Shown: positions 1 to 8,169 of the stretch, piece by piece
Layout of the letters: every line of letters starts with the position of its first letter
How positions within the stretch are numbered: the first letter of the stretch is position 1
DNA from: Clostridiales bacterium
GTDB lineage: Bacteria > Bacillota > Clostridia > TANB77 > CAG-508
Direction of reading: 5' to 3'
Assembly: GCA_003525075.1 (NCBI GenBank)
Contig: DQFO01000006.1
Span: forward strand, 1 to 64,000
Length of the DNA stretch: 64,000 bases
The notes under the pieces: model-generated
Seen by the model: the letters and a program-made list of their open reading frames with translations, nothing else
Told to the model about the DNA's origin: nothing
The model's database searches: none
Position numbers and translations under genes: made by a program

Positions 1-2115
1 AACTGGTGTCCGGTATGTAAGACATCCATTTCAGATGCAGAGGTAGAGCATGAGGAGCAGGACGGCTTCTTCTGGCACATTAACTATCCTGTAGTTGGCG
101 AGGAAGGCAGATTCGTAGAGATAGCAACAACACGTCCTGAGACACTTTTCGGAGATACAGCCGTAGCTGTAAACCCTGATGATGAGCGTTATCAGGATAT
201 CATCGGAAAGACCTTAAAGCTTCCATGCACAGACAGAGAGATTCCTGTAATCGCAGATTCATACGTAGATAAAGAGTTTGGAACAGGCTGTGTAAAGATT
301 ACACCTGCACACGACCCTAATGATTTTGAGGTAGGAAAACGCCACAGCTTAGAGGAAATCGTTGTAATCAATGATGATGCCACAATGAATGAAAAGGCCG
401 GTAAATATGCCGGAATGGACAGATACGAGTGCAGAAAGGCACTGGTTGAGGACCTTAAGGAGCAGGGCCTTTTAGTAAAGGTTGTACCACACTCACACAA
501 TGTAGGTGTGCATGACCGCTGTCACACAACAGTTGAGCCAATGATCAAGCAGCAGTGGTTCGTCAAGATGGACGAGATGATCAAGCCTGCAGTTGAGGGA
601 GTAAAGAACGGAGAAATCAAGCTCCTTCCTTCAAGAATGGACAAGACATACTTCAACTGGACAGACAATATCCGCGACTGGTGCATCAGCCGTCAGCTCT
701 GGTGGGGACACAGAATACCTGCATGGTACTGTGATGACTGTGGAGAGATGGTAGTTTCAATAGAAAAGCCTGGCAAATGCCCTAAGTGTGGCAAGGAGCA
801 CTGGACACAGGATCCTGATACACTTGATACATGGTTCTCATCAGCATTATGGCCATTCTCAACACTTGGCTGGCCTAATATGGATAGTGAAGATTTAAAA
901 ACATTTTATCCAACAAATGTATTAGTAACAGGATATGACATAATATTCTTCTGGGTAGCAAGAATGATATTTTCTGGATTAGAATGTATGAAACAAAAAC
1001 CATTTAGTGATATATTAATACATGGTATTGTAAGAGATAGTCAAGGTAGAAAAATGTCAAAATCATTAGGAAATGGAATAGACCCATTAGAAGTTATTGA
1101 TCAATATAGTACAGATGCATTAAGATTTTCATTGGTTTTAGGAATTTCAGCAGGAAATGACATAAGATATATGCCAGAAAAACTAGAACAAGCCTCAAAC
1201 TTTGCAAATAAATTATGGAATGCTGCAAAATTTGTATTAATGAATTTAGATGGTGTTGAAAAATTACCAAAATTAGATGAAATTGATACAGCAAAATTGG
1301 CTAAAGAAGATAAATGGATAATATCAAAATTAAATACATTATCAAAAGAAGTAAATGAAAACATTACAAATTATGATTTAGGAGTTGCAACACAAAAAAT
1401 ATATGACTTTATATGGAATGAATTCTGTGATTGGTATATAGAGATTGTAAAAACACGTTTATATGGTGATGATAAAGAAAGCAAATTAATGGCACAAGTA
1501 ACATTAAATGAAGTATTAATGAATTCATTAAAATTATTACACCCAATTATGCCATTTATAACAGAAGAAATATATTTACAATTATTTAATATTGATGAAA
1601 GTATAATGATTTCAAAATTCCCACAATTTGATGAAAAATATAATTTTAAAGCTGATGAAGAAGAAATTGAAAAATTAAAAGAAATAATTATAGGAATTCG
1701 TAATTTAAGAGCAAGTTCAAATGTACATCCATCAAAAAAGACAGAATTAATATTTGTAACAACAAAATATAAATATTTAATAAATCAATCTGAAGGATTT
1801 TTAAAGAAATTAGGATATAGTGAAAATATCAAAGTTCAAGAAAACAAAGAAGGAATTGCACAAAATGCATTATCAATCATAACAGATGGGATTGAATTAT
1901 ATATACCATTTGAAGAACTTGTTGATATTGAAGAAGAAAGAAAACGTATGGAAGAAGAAAAGAAAAAAGTTATTGCTGAAATTGAAAGAGCAAGTAAAAT
2001 GCTTTCAAATCCAGGATTTGTTAATAAAGCTCCAGAAGCTAAAATTAATGAAGAAAAAGCAAAACTTGAAAAATATCAAAATATGTTAAAAAATCTTGAA
2101 GAAAGATTAAAATAA
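1..2115 (+). CDS. valS: Valyl-tRNA synthetase, 5'-truncated by the window edge
   Basis: Class I aminoacyl-tRNA synthetase that charges tRNA-Val. The reading frame is open from base 1, so the N-terminus (HIGH region) lies outside. Visible in order: the editing domain (TTRPETLFGDTAVAV around fragment residues 40-55), a Cys-x2-Cys / Cys-x2-Cys zinc-like knuckle (YCDDCGE...CPKCGKEH, ~245-265), the KMSKS loop (GRKMSKSLGN, lysine block at ~351), the anticodon-binding domain, and a C-terminal coiled-coil arm rich in Glu/Lys. Codon usage changes abruptly near base 880: before it GAG, AAG, ATC and CTT are common, after it nearly all codons end in A or T. The protein stays continuous across the switch, which lies beside a strongly conserved stretch (LGWP...DLKTFYPTNVLVTGYD). 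Family identity is secure; physical continuity of the gene is doubtful. Confidence 0.95.
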   Translation, partial: NWCPVCKTSISDAEVEHEEQDGFFWHINYPVVGEEGRFVEIATTRPETLFGDTAVAVNPDDERYQDIIGKTLKLPCTDREIPVIADSYVDKEFGTGCVKITPAHDPNDFEVGKRHSLEEIVVINDDATMNEKAGKYAGMDRYECRKALVEDLKEQGLLVKVVPHSHNVGVHDRCHTTVEPMIKQQWFVKMDEMIKPAVEGVKNGEIKLLPSRMDKTYFNWTDNIRDWCISRQLWWGHRIPAWYCDDCGEMVVSIEKPGKCPKCGKEHWTQDPDTLDTWFSSALWPFSTLGWPNMDSEDLKTFYPTNVLVTGYDIIFFWVARMIFSGLECMKQKPFSDILIHGIVRDSQGRKMSKSLGNGIDPLEVIDQYSTDALRFSLVLGISAGNDIRYMPEKLEQASNFANKLWNAAKFVLMNLDGVEKLPKLDEIDTAKLAKEDKWIISKLNTLSKEVNENITNYDLGVATQKIYDFIWNEFCDWYIEIVKTRLYGDDKESKLMAQVTLNEVLMNSLKLLHPIMPFITEEIYLQLFNIDESIMISKFPQFDEKYNFKADEEEIEKLKEIIIGIRNLRASSNVHPSKKTELIFVTTKYKYLINQSEGFLKKLGYSENIKVQENKEGIAQNALSIITDGIELYIPFEELVDIEEERKRMEEEKKKVIAEIERASKMLSNPGFVNKAPEAKINEEKAKLEKYQNMLKNLEERLK

Positions 2116-2121
2116 TTAATT

Positions 2122-2150
2122 AGAGCGCATAATTTTATGTGCTCTTTTTA
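2122..2150 (+). terminator. Intrinsic terminator after valS
   Basis: Inverted repeat AGAGCGCATAA / TTATGTGCTCT with one G-U pair, followed directly by TTTTTAG. It starts 7 bases after the valS stop codon. Confidence 0.85.
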
Positions 2151-2215
2151 GTTATATTTATTATATTAACAGCATATTATAATTTAGTATGAAAGAGAAA
2201 GGATGATATTAAATT

Positions 2216-2518
2216 ATGATAGAAGAAAGAAAAAGTACGACAATTAATCAAAACATTGTTCAAAATATAGTATTAGAAAATAGAGAAAAGCTTAATGTAT
2301 CAGGAGTAAATGATGTATTAAGTTTTGATGATCAAGTAGTAATGATAGATACAGAATTAGGATTACTTACAGTAAAAGGAGAAAATATTAGAATAAATAA
2401 ATTAAGTTTAGATACATCAGAAGTAATAGTTGATGGAGAAATTTCAAGCTTAACATATAGTCAAAAAGCACAAGAAAAAAATGGAGGAACATCATTATTA
2501 AGCAAAATCTTTAAATAA
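2216..2518 (+). CDS. yabP: Sporulation protein YabP
   Basis: A 100-residue protein with the YabP/YqfC pattern: a short polar N-terminus, then ENREKLNVSGVNDVLSFDDQVVMIDTELG, then GLLTVKGENIRINKLSLD and a C-terminal 'VDGEISSLTYS' strand. YabP is a sporulation-specific protein required with YabQ for normal spore cortex formation in Bacillus. Start ATG at 2216 follows AAAGGATG about 12 bases upstream. It lies 14 bases before yabQ and is followed by a divIC-like gene, the same order as in the yabP-yabQ-divIC cluster of endospore formers, which supports the call. Confidence 0.9.
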   Translation: MIEERKSTTINQNIVQNIVLENREKLNVSGVNDVLSFDDQVVMIDTELGLLTVKGENIRINKLSLDTSEVIVDGEISSLTYSQKAQEKNGGTSLLSKIFK

Positions 2519-2532
2519 AAGAAAGGCATAAA

Positions 2533-2958
2533 ATGGTAGAAAATCAAACATATTTATTTATAGTTTTTTCATTAACAGGAATTGGATTAGGAGTGTTATT
2601 TGACTTTTTTAGAGCATTAAGGAAAACATTTAAAACACCAGATTTAGTTACATACCTAGAAGATATAATATATTGGATATTAGCAGGAATAATTGTATTA
2701 TATAATGTATGGTTCTTTAATGATGGAGAAATCAGAATATATATGATATTAGGAATATTGATAGGAGCAGTAATATATACATTAACATTGAGTACAATAT
2801 TTATAAAAATAAATTATTTTATAATGAGTAAAATAAAAATAATATTGACATTTATCAGCAAAATCTTCAAAATTCCAATAAAATTTATTAATAATATATT
2901 AAATAAATTAAAAAAACTAATTAAATTCAAAGAGAAAAAAGGGGAATTTGGAAAGTAA
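2533..2958 (+). CDS. yabQ: Spore cortex biosynthesis protein YabQ
   Basis: A 141-residue integral membrane protein. It opens with ENQTYLFIVFSLTGIGLGVLFDFFRALRK, the typical YabQ N-terminus, and has about three membrane segments (residues ~6-24, ~45-62, ~70-92) followed by a basic amphipathic tail. YabQ localises to the forespore outer membrane and is needed for cortex synthesis. RBS GAAAGG lies 8-12 bases upstream of ATG 2533. It is probably co-transcribed with yabP and the divIC-like gene; no terminator is visible until 3285. Confidence 0.9.
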   Translation: MVENQTYLFIVFSLTGIGLGVLFDFFRALRKTFKTPDLVTYLEDIIYWILAGIIVLYNVWFFNDGEIRIYMILGILIGAVIYTLTLSTIFIKINYFIMSKIKIILTFISKIFKIPIKFINNILNKLKKLIKFKEKKGEFGK

Positions 2959-3004
2959 TGGAGAATAATATATTATCTAAAGTTTAAAAAAATGGAGAGC
3001 ACTT

Positions 3005-3286
3005 ATGAAAAAGAATAAATTTTTAATACCTGTCTTTTTAATTGCCATAATAGTATGGGGAGTGGTGTTAATAAGACAACAAAAAAATATAATACAATAT
3101 CAAAAAGAAATCAAAGAATTATCTACAAAAATAAATGTAGCACAAGACGAACTAGATCAAAACAAACAAAATTTAGAAGAAGAAATAAATAAATCAAATT
3201 CACCAGAATATATAGAAAAAGTAGCACGCGAAAAACTAGGAATGTATTTACAAAATGAAAGAGTTTATGTCGATAGTAATAAGTAA
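3005..3286 (+). CDS. divIC: FtsB/DivIC-family septum formation initiator
   Basis: A 93-residue bitopic protein: short basic cytoplasmic tip (MKKNK), one membrane segment (residues ~6-23), a coiled coil (~27-65, heptads with Ile/Leu and Lys/Glu/Gln), and the short C-terminal motif 'SPEYIEKVAREKLGMYLQNERVYV' that typifies FtsB/DivIC proteins. The family links FtsL and DivIB/FtsQ in the divisome. Its location directly after yabP-yabQ matches DivIC in Bacillus. RBS GGAGAG lies 7 bases before ATG 3005. Confidence 0.88.
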   Translation: MKKNKFLIPVFLIAIIVWGVVLIRQQKNIIQYQKEIKELSTKINVAQDELDQNKQNLEEEINKSNSPEYIEKVAREKLGMYLQNERVYVDSNK

Positions 3287-3325
3287 ATCCTTAAAACATT
3301 CAAGTTTTAAGGATTTATCTTTATT
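3285..3325 (+). terminator. Intrinsic terminator after divIC
   Basis: Perfect 13-bp inverted repeat AAATCCTTAAAAC / GTTTTAAGGATTT (3285-3297 and 3304-3316) with a 6-base loop and a T-rich tail. The left arm begins inside the divIC stop codon. Confidence 0.88.
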
Positions 3326-3389
3326 TTTATTAAGTCTCAAAAGAATCCAAAAAATTTAAATTAAAAAATCAAATAAATAGGAGGTAGTT

Positions 3390-4751
3390 ATGTCAGATTT
3401 AGAAAACATGACATTATTAGAGTTGAGAAATTTTGCCAAAGAGCATAACATAAAAAATATCTCAAAGCTAAAAAAAGAAGAATTAATAGTATTATTAAAT
3501 CAAATTAAAGACTCATCAAAACCAAAAGTAGAAGAAAATGACGAATTAAGATATGATGAGAATGATGATGAACAAATGGGAGAATTATCAGAAGCAAGTT
3601 CAACAATTGAGTATAAGGTAACAAATGATGATGATCAAATTGTTGAAGGAATACTTGAAGTATTACCAGATGGATATGGATTTTTAAGAGGAGATAATTA
3701 CTTATCAAGTCCAAAAGATGTATATATTTCACCAATTCAAATAAGAAGATTTAAACTAGATACTGGTGATATAATAAAAGGAATTGCTAGAACAAAAGAA
3801 GGAGAAAAATTCCCTTCATTAATATTTGTTGGAGAAGTAAATGAAGAACATCCAGAAAAGGCTGCAAAAAGAAAAAGATTTGATGAATTAATACCAATTT
3901 ATCCAAATGAAAGACTAAAACTTGAAACAAAGCCAACAGAATATGCAATGAGAATAATTGATTTAATTTCACCAATAGGAAAAGGACAAAGAGGAATGAT
4001 TGTTGCTCCACCAAAAGTAGGAAAGACAACATTATTAAAGAAAATAGCAAATAGTATATCAGAAAACAATCCAGAAGTTGAATTAATAGTTTTACTTATA
4101 GATGAAAGACCAGAAGAAGTAACAGACATGAAACGTTCAATAAAAGGACAAGTTATTTATTCAACATTTGATGAAATGCCAGAACATCATGTAAAAGTAG
4201 CTGAAATGGTATTAGAAAGAGCAAAAAGAATAACAGAACATAATAAAGATGTTGTAATATTATTAGATAGTATTACAAGATTAGCAAGAGCATATAATTT
4301 AGTTATGCCATCATCTGGTAAAACATTATCAGGAGGCTTAGATCCAGCAGCATTACATAAACCAAAAAAATTCTTTGGAGCAGCAAGAAATATTGAAAAT
4401 GGGGGAAGTTTAACAATACTTGCAACAGCATTAATTGAAACAGGAAGTAGAATGGATGATGTAATATTTGAAGAATTCAAGGGAACAGGAAATATGGAAG
4501 TACACTTAGATAGAAAACTATCTGAAAAACGTATATTCCCAGCAATTGATATAAATAAATCTGGAACAAGAAGAGAAGATTTATTATTGACAAAACCAGA
4601 ATTAGAAACAGTATTTGCATTAAGAAAAGCATTAAATAATTTACCTGTTGCAGATGTTACAGAGCAAATAATTTCTCAAATTACCAAAACAAAAAATAAT
4701 GAAGAATTTATAGAGAAGATGGATTCTTATTTAAAAAATTATAAAAACTAG
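3390..4751 (+). CDS. rho: Transcription termination factor Rho
   Basis: A hexameric RNA-dependent helicase of 453 residues. N-terminal Rho_N SAP-like domain ([22 protein letters not shown]..., residues 4-40), an acidic linker (~50-80), the RNA-binding cold-shock fold ([16 protein letters not shown]...[14 protein letters not shown], ~85-130), and the RecA-like ATPase with Walker A ([11 protein letters not shown], ~205), the [10 protein letters not shown] motif, Walker B ([16 protein letters not shown], ~285), the Q-loop/GGLDP region and the R-loop. RBS AGGAGG lies 6 bases before ATG 3390. It stands as a single transcription unit between two hairpins. The acidic insert between Rho_N and the cold-shock fold is short, as in many Firmicutes. 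Confidence 0.97.
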   Translation: MSDLENMTLLELRNFAKEHNIKNISKLKKEELIVLLNQIKDSSKPKVEENDELRYDENDDEQMGELSEASSTIEYKVTNDDDQIVEGILEVLPDGYGFLRGDNYLSSPKDVYISPIQIRRFKLDTGDIIKGIARTKEGEKFPSLIFVGEVNEEHPEKAAKRKRFDELIPIYPNERLKLETKPTEYAMRIIDLISPIGKGQRGMIVAPPKVGKTTLLKKIANSISENNPEVELIVLLIDERPEEVTDMKRSIKGQVIYSTFDEMPEHHVKVAEMVLERAKRITEHNKDVVILLDSITRLARAYNLVMPSSGKTLSGGLDPAALHKPKKFFGAARNIENGGSLTILATALIETGSRMDDVIFEEFKGTGNMEVHLDRKLSEKRIFPAIDINKSGTRREDLLLTKPELETVFALRKALNNLPVADVTEQIISQITKTKNNEEFIEKMDSYLKNYKN

Positions 4752-4790
4752 AGAAATAGAATTTCTGCATTTCGCGGAAATTCTATTTCT
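4752..4790. terminator. Bidirectional hairpin between convergent rho and coat genes
   Basis: Perfect 14-bp inverted repeat AGAAATAGAATTTC / GAAATTCTATTTCT with inner pairs that leave a loop of about 5 bases. It begins one base after the rho stop and ends 10 bases before the stop of the opposing gene, so it may serve both strands. There is no long U-tract on the + side. Confidence 0.75.
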
Positions 4791-4800
4791 ATATAATAAA

Positions 4801-5052
4801 CTAATTATTTTGATTAGAATATTTTTGCTCAGCAGCAGTTATTTTTTGTTGTTCAGCATTTTCTGTTTGATACCAACCTTTTTCTGCCATCAAATTATAA
4901 ATTTTATTTTGAATATTCAAACATTCATTTAAAGCTTCTTTAAAAGCAGTATGAACTTCAGCTGTTGTTGATTCTATTGCACCATGTAAATATAAGTCAC
5001 AAACACCTTTAACAACAAGAAGTTCATTTTCCATTAAATCTTTATCTTGCAT
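4801..5052 (-). CDS. CotF-like spore coat protein
   Basis: An 83-residue helical protein with the pattern of short clostridial CotF-family coat proteins: 'KDLMENELLVVKGVCDLYLHGAIEST' followed by 'VHTAFKEALNECLNIQNKIYNLMAEKGWY', a two-helix segment ending in the MAEKGWY motif and a polar Gln/Asn-rich tail. CotF proteins are components of the spore coat. RBS AAAGGAATTG lies 5' of the ATG at 5052. It follows a second small coat gene (5071-5244) by 18 bases, so the two probably form an operon. Confidence 0.82.
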   Translation of the reverse strand: MQDKDLMENELLVVKGVCDLYLHGAIESTTAEVHTAFKEALNECLNIQNKIYNLMAEKGWYQTENAEQQKITAAEQKYSNQNN

Positions 5053-5070
5053 AATTACAATTCCTTTCTT

Positions 5071-5244
5071 TTATAATAAATTTAAAAATTTGTTATACAA
5101 TTCAGTATGCTTTTGCTCTAACTCACCAATAAAAGTAGCAAGAGTTGGATCAGTAAGTTGTGTAGCTGTTTTTTTGCTACATGTTTTCATATAGTTTTCA
5201 TGTCCTAAAGCATCTTCAACATATAAAAGCTCTTTATTTGTCAT
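5071..5244 (-). CDS. Small CotF-like coat partner protein, 57 aa
   Basis: A 57-residue frame starting with ATG at 5244 behind a strong AGGTGGTGA ribosome binding site. The protein begins MTNKELLYVEDALGHENYMK and continues with a helix containing TQLTDPTLATFIGELEQKHTELYNKFLNLL. This matches the N-terminal, ferritin-like helix half often encoded as a separate short gene beside CotF C-terminal proteins in Clostridia. It is first in the putative operon with the 83-residue coat protein. Function is inferred from pairing and general resemblance; the frame and RBS are clear. Confidence 0.72.
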   Translation of the reverse strand: MTNKELLYVEDALGHENYMKTCSKKTATQLTDPTLATFIGELEQKHTELYNKFLNLL

Positions 5245-5294
5245 AAAATATCACCACCTAAATATATAATTTCCGAAAATTATAAAAAAATACA

Positions 5295-5323
5295 TTTACT
5301 TTTTTTGGAAAATATGGTATAAT
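5295..5323 (+). promoter_or_regulatory. Sigma-A-type promoter for the Ig-like protein gene
   Basis: TTTACT, a 17-bp spacer and TATAAT, about 60 bases before ATG 5384. Confidence 0.65.
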
Positions 5324-5383
5324 TCAATTTTGAAACCGTTTTTTGTATCCAAAATAATTAATTTGTTTAGGAGGAGTAGCAAA

Positions 5384-5938
5384 ATGAGTAAAAAACGGCA
5401 AAAACAATTTGGGGCAATATCAATCTTTTTTAGAACATTAATAACAGCTTTTTCAATTTTTGTAGCAATAGCAACTATATTGGGGTGTGTAAAAATAACT
5501 CAAAATGCTGAAGAAACAATTGAAGTTGGAGCAAATGTTCAAAATGCAACAATAAAATGGCTCTTTTGGGATGTGTCTGATAAGGCAGTAATCTCAATTA
5601 ATACAGTAGATACAACAAAAATTGGAGATTATAAAATTAGCTATATATTTGGAATCAGAATTTTAAATCAAACAATACATGTTGTGGACACTCAGCCACC
5701 AATTATAACATTAAAAGGAGATGCTATGGTTCAAACTAAAAATATTGAAAGCTATAGAGAACCAGGATATGAAGCATTGGATAACTATGATGGAGATTTG
5801 ACCTGGAAAGTTCAAAGAAAATGTGTGCCAGATGAGTTTGAAGTTGGAAAATACATATTTATTTATTCAGTTTCAGATAGTTCCGGAAACACAGCAACAA
5901 TTGAACGAATTGCCTATTTGCAAGGAAATGGCTACTAA
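5384..5938 (+). CDS. Membrane-anchored protein with extracellular Ig-like (DUF5011-type) domain
   Basis: A 184-residue protein. The start at ATG 5384 is chosen because AGGAGGAG sits 8-12 bases upstream; an upstream in-frame start lacks an RBS. A basic tip (MSKKRQKQ) precedes one membrane segment (~15-38: IFFRTLITAFSIFVAIATILGC). The C-terminal ~95 residues form a bacterial Ig-like fold of the DUF5011 type: VVDTQPPIITLKGDAM...YREPGYEALDNYDGDLT...VGKYIFIYSVSDSSGNTAT. Such domains decorate cell-surface proteins. It has its own promoter and terminator, so it is a single-gene unit. No enzymatic motif is seen; its role is unknown. Confidence 0.75.
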   Translation: MSKKRQKQFGAISIFFRTLITAFSIFVAIATILGCVKITQNAEETIEVGANVQNATIKWLFWDVSDKAVISINTVDTTKIGDYKISYIFGIRILNQTIHVVDTQPPIITLKGDAMVQTKNIESYREPGYEALDNYDGDLTWKVQRKCVPDEFEVGKYIFIYSVSDSSGNTATIERIAYLQGNGY

Positions 5939-5940
5939 CC

Positions 5941-5985
5941 AAATGAGTCAATTAGTCTAATGAGATTAATTGGCTCAATTTGTTT
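5941..5985 (+). terminator. Terminator hairpin after the Ig-like protein gene
   Basis: Long inverted repeat AAATGAGTCAATTAGTCT / AGATTAATTGGCTCAATTT with a few mismatches and a 4-base loop, then TGTTTG. Confidence 0.7.
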
Positions 5986-6065
5986 GAAATTTGATTGGAA
6001 AATTATGTAAAATATATTATGATACATGTGTACGAACTTTGAAAATTTATTATAGGAGGCAAGTT

Positions 6066-7028
6066 ATGCTTTATAAACAGCTTCAATTTACAACAGGTTG
6101 GTTTGGAAGACTAATGTTTAAATTTGATTCAAAAATTGATATTCGGTTTGATGATGTAATAGGATATGATGCTCAAAAAATTAAATTACGTCAAGCAATT
6201 TCTAAAATTTTAAATAATCAAGAAAGTAAGCCAAAAGGCATTATCATTAAAGGCCCTGAAGGAACAAGAAAAACTTTTATGGCAAAAGTATTTATTGGTG
6301 AAGCACAAATGCCATATATGATTATTTCTGGAGGAGAAGTAAAAAGTGCAACAGATATAAAAAGAATTTTTTCAGTAGCAAGACTTAAAAAATCTTGTAT
6401 TATTTTCTTTGATGAATTTGATGCAATTGACCAAAATGATAATGGAGAAAAAATTTGTGCTCAGTTTAATTTTGAAATGAGTAAGAAAGATAATATTCTT
6501 GTAGTTGCAACAACAAGAAAAGAAAATATCGAAAGAAGTGTTAAACGTCTTGGAAGATTTGATATCAAAATTGAGATGTATTTTCCTGATACCAAGGAAC
6601 GAAAAGAAATTATTGAATATTGGTGTCAAAAAAATGAAATATCTACTAGTGAAGATAGTTTTATGATTGCCAAGAAATGCTTTGGAAAAAGTTTTTTGAA
6701 AATAATCCATATTATGGATGGTGCAAAAGAAGATTTAATTAATGCTGAAAGATTGTTAAGAAAATATTTGGTAGAATATTGTTTTGATGATGAATTGGGA
6801 ATTGTACCTATTTCAAGTATTAATGTTTCATTGTTAGCTGGTACTGATGTAAATAATCAAGTACTTAACAGAATAAAGGAACTTTTAAATAAGTTTTACG
6901 AAGAAACTAAAAAGATTATTACTGAACATAAAGATATGGTTACTGAAATTGCAGAAAAATTGTTAGAACAGAAAATCCTTGATGAAAAAGAAGCATATGA
7001 AATCTATGATAAATATCAATCCAAATAA
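6066..7028 (+). CDS. FtsH-like AAA protein lacking the M41 protease core; aberrant Walker A
   Basis: A 320-residue protein; ATG 6066 follows AGGAGG. It starts like the FtsH ATPase (IDIRFDDVIGYDAQKIKLRQAI) with no membrane helices. Walker A reads GPEGTRKT instead of GPPGTGKT, so the glycine before the lysine is Arg. Walker B is intact (CIIFFDEFDAI), sensor 1 is altered (VVATTRKE), and the arginine-finger segment LGRFD remains. After the lid, the sequence jumps to the end of the FtsH peptidase domain (AKEDLINAERLLRKYLVEYCFDDELGIVP, then a helical tail), so the HExxH zinc site and about 90 neighbouring residues are absent. It cannot be a metalloprotease of the usual kind. It may be an unfoldase or scaffold, or a decaying paralogue; intact frame, RBS and terminators argue against simple decay. 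Confidence 0.8.
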   Translation: MLYKQLQFTTGWFGRLMFKFDSKIDIRFDDVIGYDAQKIKLRQAISKILNNQESKPKGIIIKGPEGTRKTFMAKVFIGEAQMPYMIISGGEVKSATDIKRIFSVARLKKSCIIFFDEFDAIDQNDNGEKICAQFNFEMSKKDNILVVATTRKENIERSVKRLGRFDIKIEMYFPDTKERKEIIEYWCQKNEISTSEDSFMIAKKCFGKSFLKIIHIMDGAKEDLINAERLLRKYLVEYCFDDELGIVPISSINVSLLAGTDVNNQVLNRIKELLNKFYEETKKIITEHKDMVTEIAEKLLEQKILDEKEAYEIYDKYQSK

Positions 7029-7053
7029 ATATTTGGACTAATTTTAAGTAATA

Positions 7054-7094
7054 AATAAATCCCTTGTTATCAATTTGATAGCAGGGGATTTATT
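7054..7094 (+). terminator. Terminator hairpin after the FtsH-like gene
   Basis: Inverted repeat of about 20 bp (AATAAATCCC...TTATCAA / TTTGATAGCAGGGGATTTATT) with one bulge. It is followed by a second hairpin at 7101-7122. Confidence 0.75.
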
Positions 7095-7100
7095 AGAATA

Positions 7101-7134
7101 AAGCCTTGATTTTTCAAGGCTTTTATGATATGAT
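7101..7134 (+). promoter_or_regulatory. Second terminator hairpin merged with the Wadjet operon promoter
   Basis: AAGCCTTGA / TCAAGGCTT (7101-7122) forms a 9-bp hairpin followed by TTTA. A promoter overlaps it: TTGATT (7106-7111), a 17-bp spacer and TATGAT (7129-7134), 31-37 bases before the first Wadjet gene. The -35 lies in the hairpin stem and the spacer contains the other arm, so the operon promoter starts immediately behind the upstream transcription stop. Confidence 0.6.
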
Positions 7135-7170
7135 GTAACCGAAAAAATAACCTTAAAGAAAGGTATGAAA

Positions 7171-8166
7171 ATGGAAATAAAAGAACAAATAATAGTCCTA
7201 GTAAAATCTAAAAAATCCAAAACAATAAACATAAAAGAAATAAGAGAAAACCTAAATCTTGAATATACTCCACAAAATGAAAAAATACTAAAAAACGAAA
7301 TTGAAAAATTAGTTCAAGAGAGATATATAGAACCACAAAAAACATCAAAAACAAATGTAGAAGGAATTTCAGAAAAATATAAAATAATAAAACAAGATGA
7401 TGCAAATATAAAACAAGAAATTATAAATTTATCAAATAAGCTTAAAATAGACTATTATTTAAAAAATACAAAAGAATATCAAAAAGACAAAGAAATTATT
7501 AATTCAATAAGTAAATTTATTTCAAAACCGATAGAAGGTGTCTTAACAATAAACGAAAGATCATATCAAATATTTCAAAACGAAAAATTGCTCAAAGAAA
7601 GAGAAGATATAATAAAAAAGCTTGGATTAACATTACAAGATTTAAAATGTTATGAAACTTATGAGCCATTTTTTTATTATGAAAATAAAGAATTTAGTAA
7701 AGGAAAAATTTTAATAATAGAAAACAAAGATACATTTTGGACAATACAAAATGTAGTAAAAACAACTAAATATAAAAATATATATTTAGTCATATATGGA
7801 GAAGGAAAAAAGATATTAAAAAGCTTTGAATTTATCAATAATTTTAAATTAGAAAATAACATAATCGAATATTTTGGAGATATTGATTATGAAGGAATAA
7901 ATATTTATGAACAGTTAAAAAGTAAGTATTCACAATATAATATAAAAGCCTATAAAACAGGATATCAAAAAATATTAGATATAGAAAAAAATCCCAATAA
8001 AATAAGAGCAAATCAAATTTGTAATTTAAAAAACAATGAAGAATTTTTAAAAGAATTTGATAAAGATTATCAAAAAAAATTACAATATATATTTGAAAAT
8101 AAATTATATATTCCACAAGAAGTGTTTAATGCAAGTATTGCAGAAAAAATAATGAAAGGAGAATAG
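7171..8166 (+). CDS. jetD: Wadjet JetD-like Toprim nuclease subunit
   Basis: A 331-residue protein resembling JetD, the nuclease of Wadjet SMC complexes that cleave small circular DNA such as plasmids. Seen: an N-terminal winged-helix-like region (1-70), the arm motif NERSYQIFQNEKLL (~128-141) typical of DUF3322, and the Toprim core: ILIIENKDTFW with the catalytic-type Glu ~184, and IEYFGDIDYEGINIYE with Asp 237 and Asp 239 (DxD). The C-terminus contains ENKLYIPQEVF, also JetD-like. ATG 7171 is preferred over 7165 because GAAAGG at 7158-7163 is better spaced. The downstream gene starts 3 bases after the stop. In the best known operons jetD is last; here it is first. Confidence 0.85.
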   Translation: MEIKEQIIVLVKSKKSKTINIKEIRENLNLEYTPQNEKILKNEIEKLVQERYIEPQKTSKTNVEGISEKYKIIKQDDANIKQEIINLSNKLKIDYYLKNTKEYQKDKEIINSISKFISKPIEGVLTINERSYQIFQNEKLLKEREDIIKKLGLTLQDLKCYETYEPFFYYENKEFSKGKILIIENKDTFWTIQNVVKTTKYKNIYLVIYGEGKKILKSFEFINNFKLENNIIEYFGDIDYEGINIYEQLKSKYSQYNIKAYKTGYQKILDIEKNPNKIRANQICNLKNNEEFLKEFDKDYQKKLQYIFENKLYIPQEVFNASIAEKIMKGE

Positions 8167-8169
8167 ATT

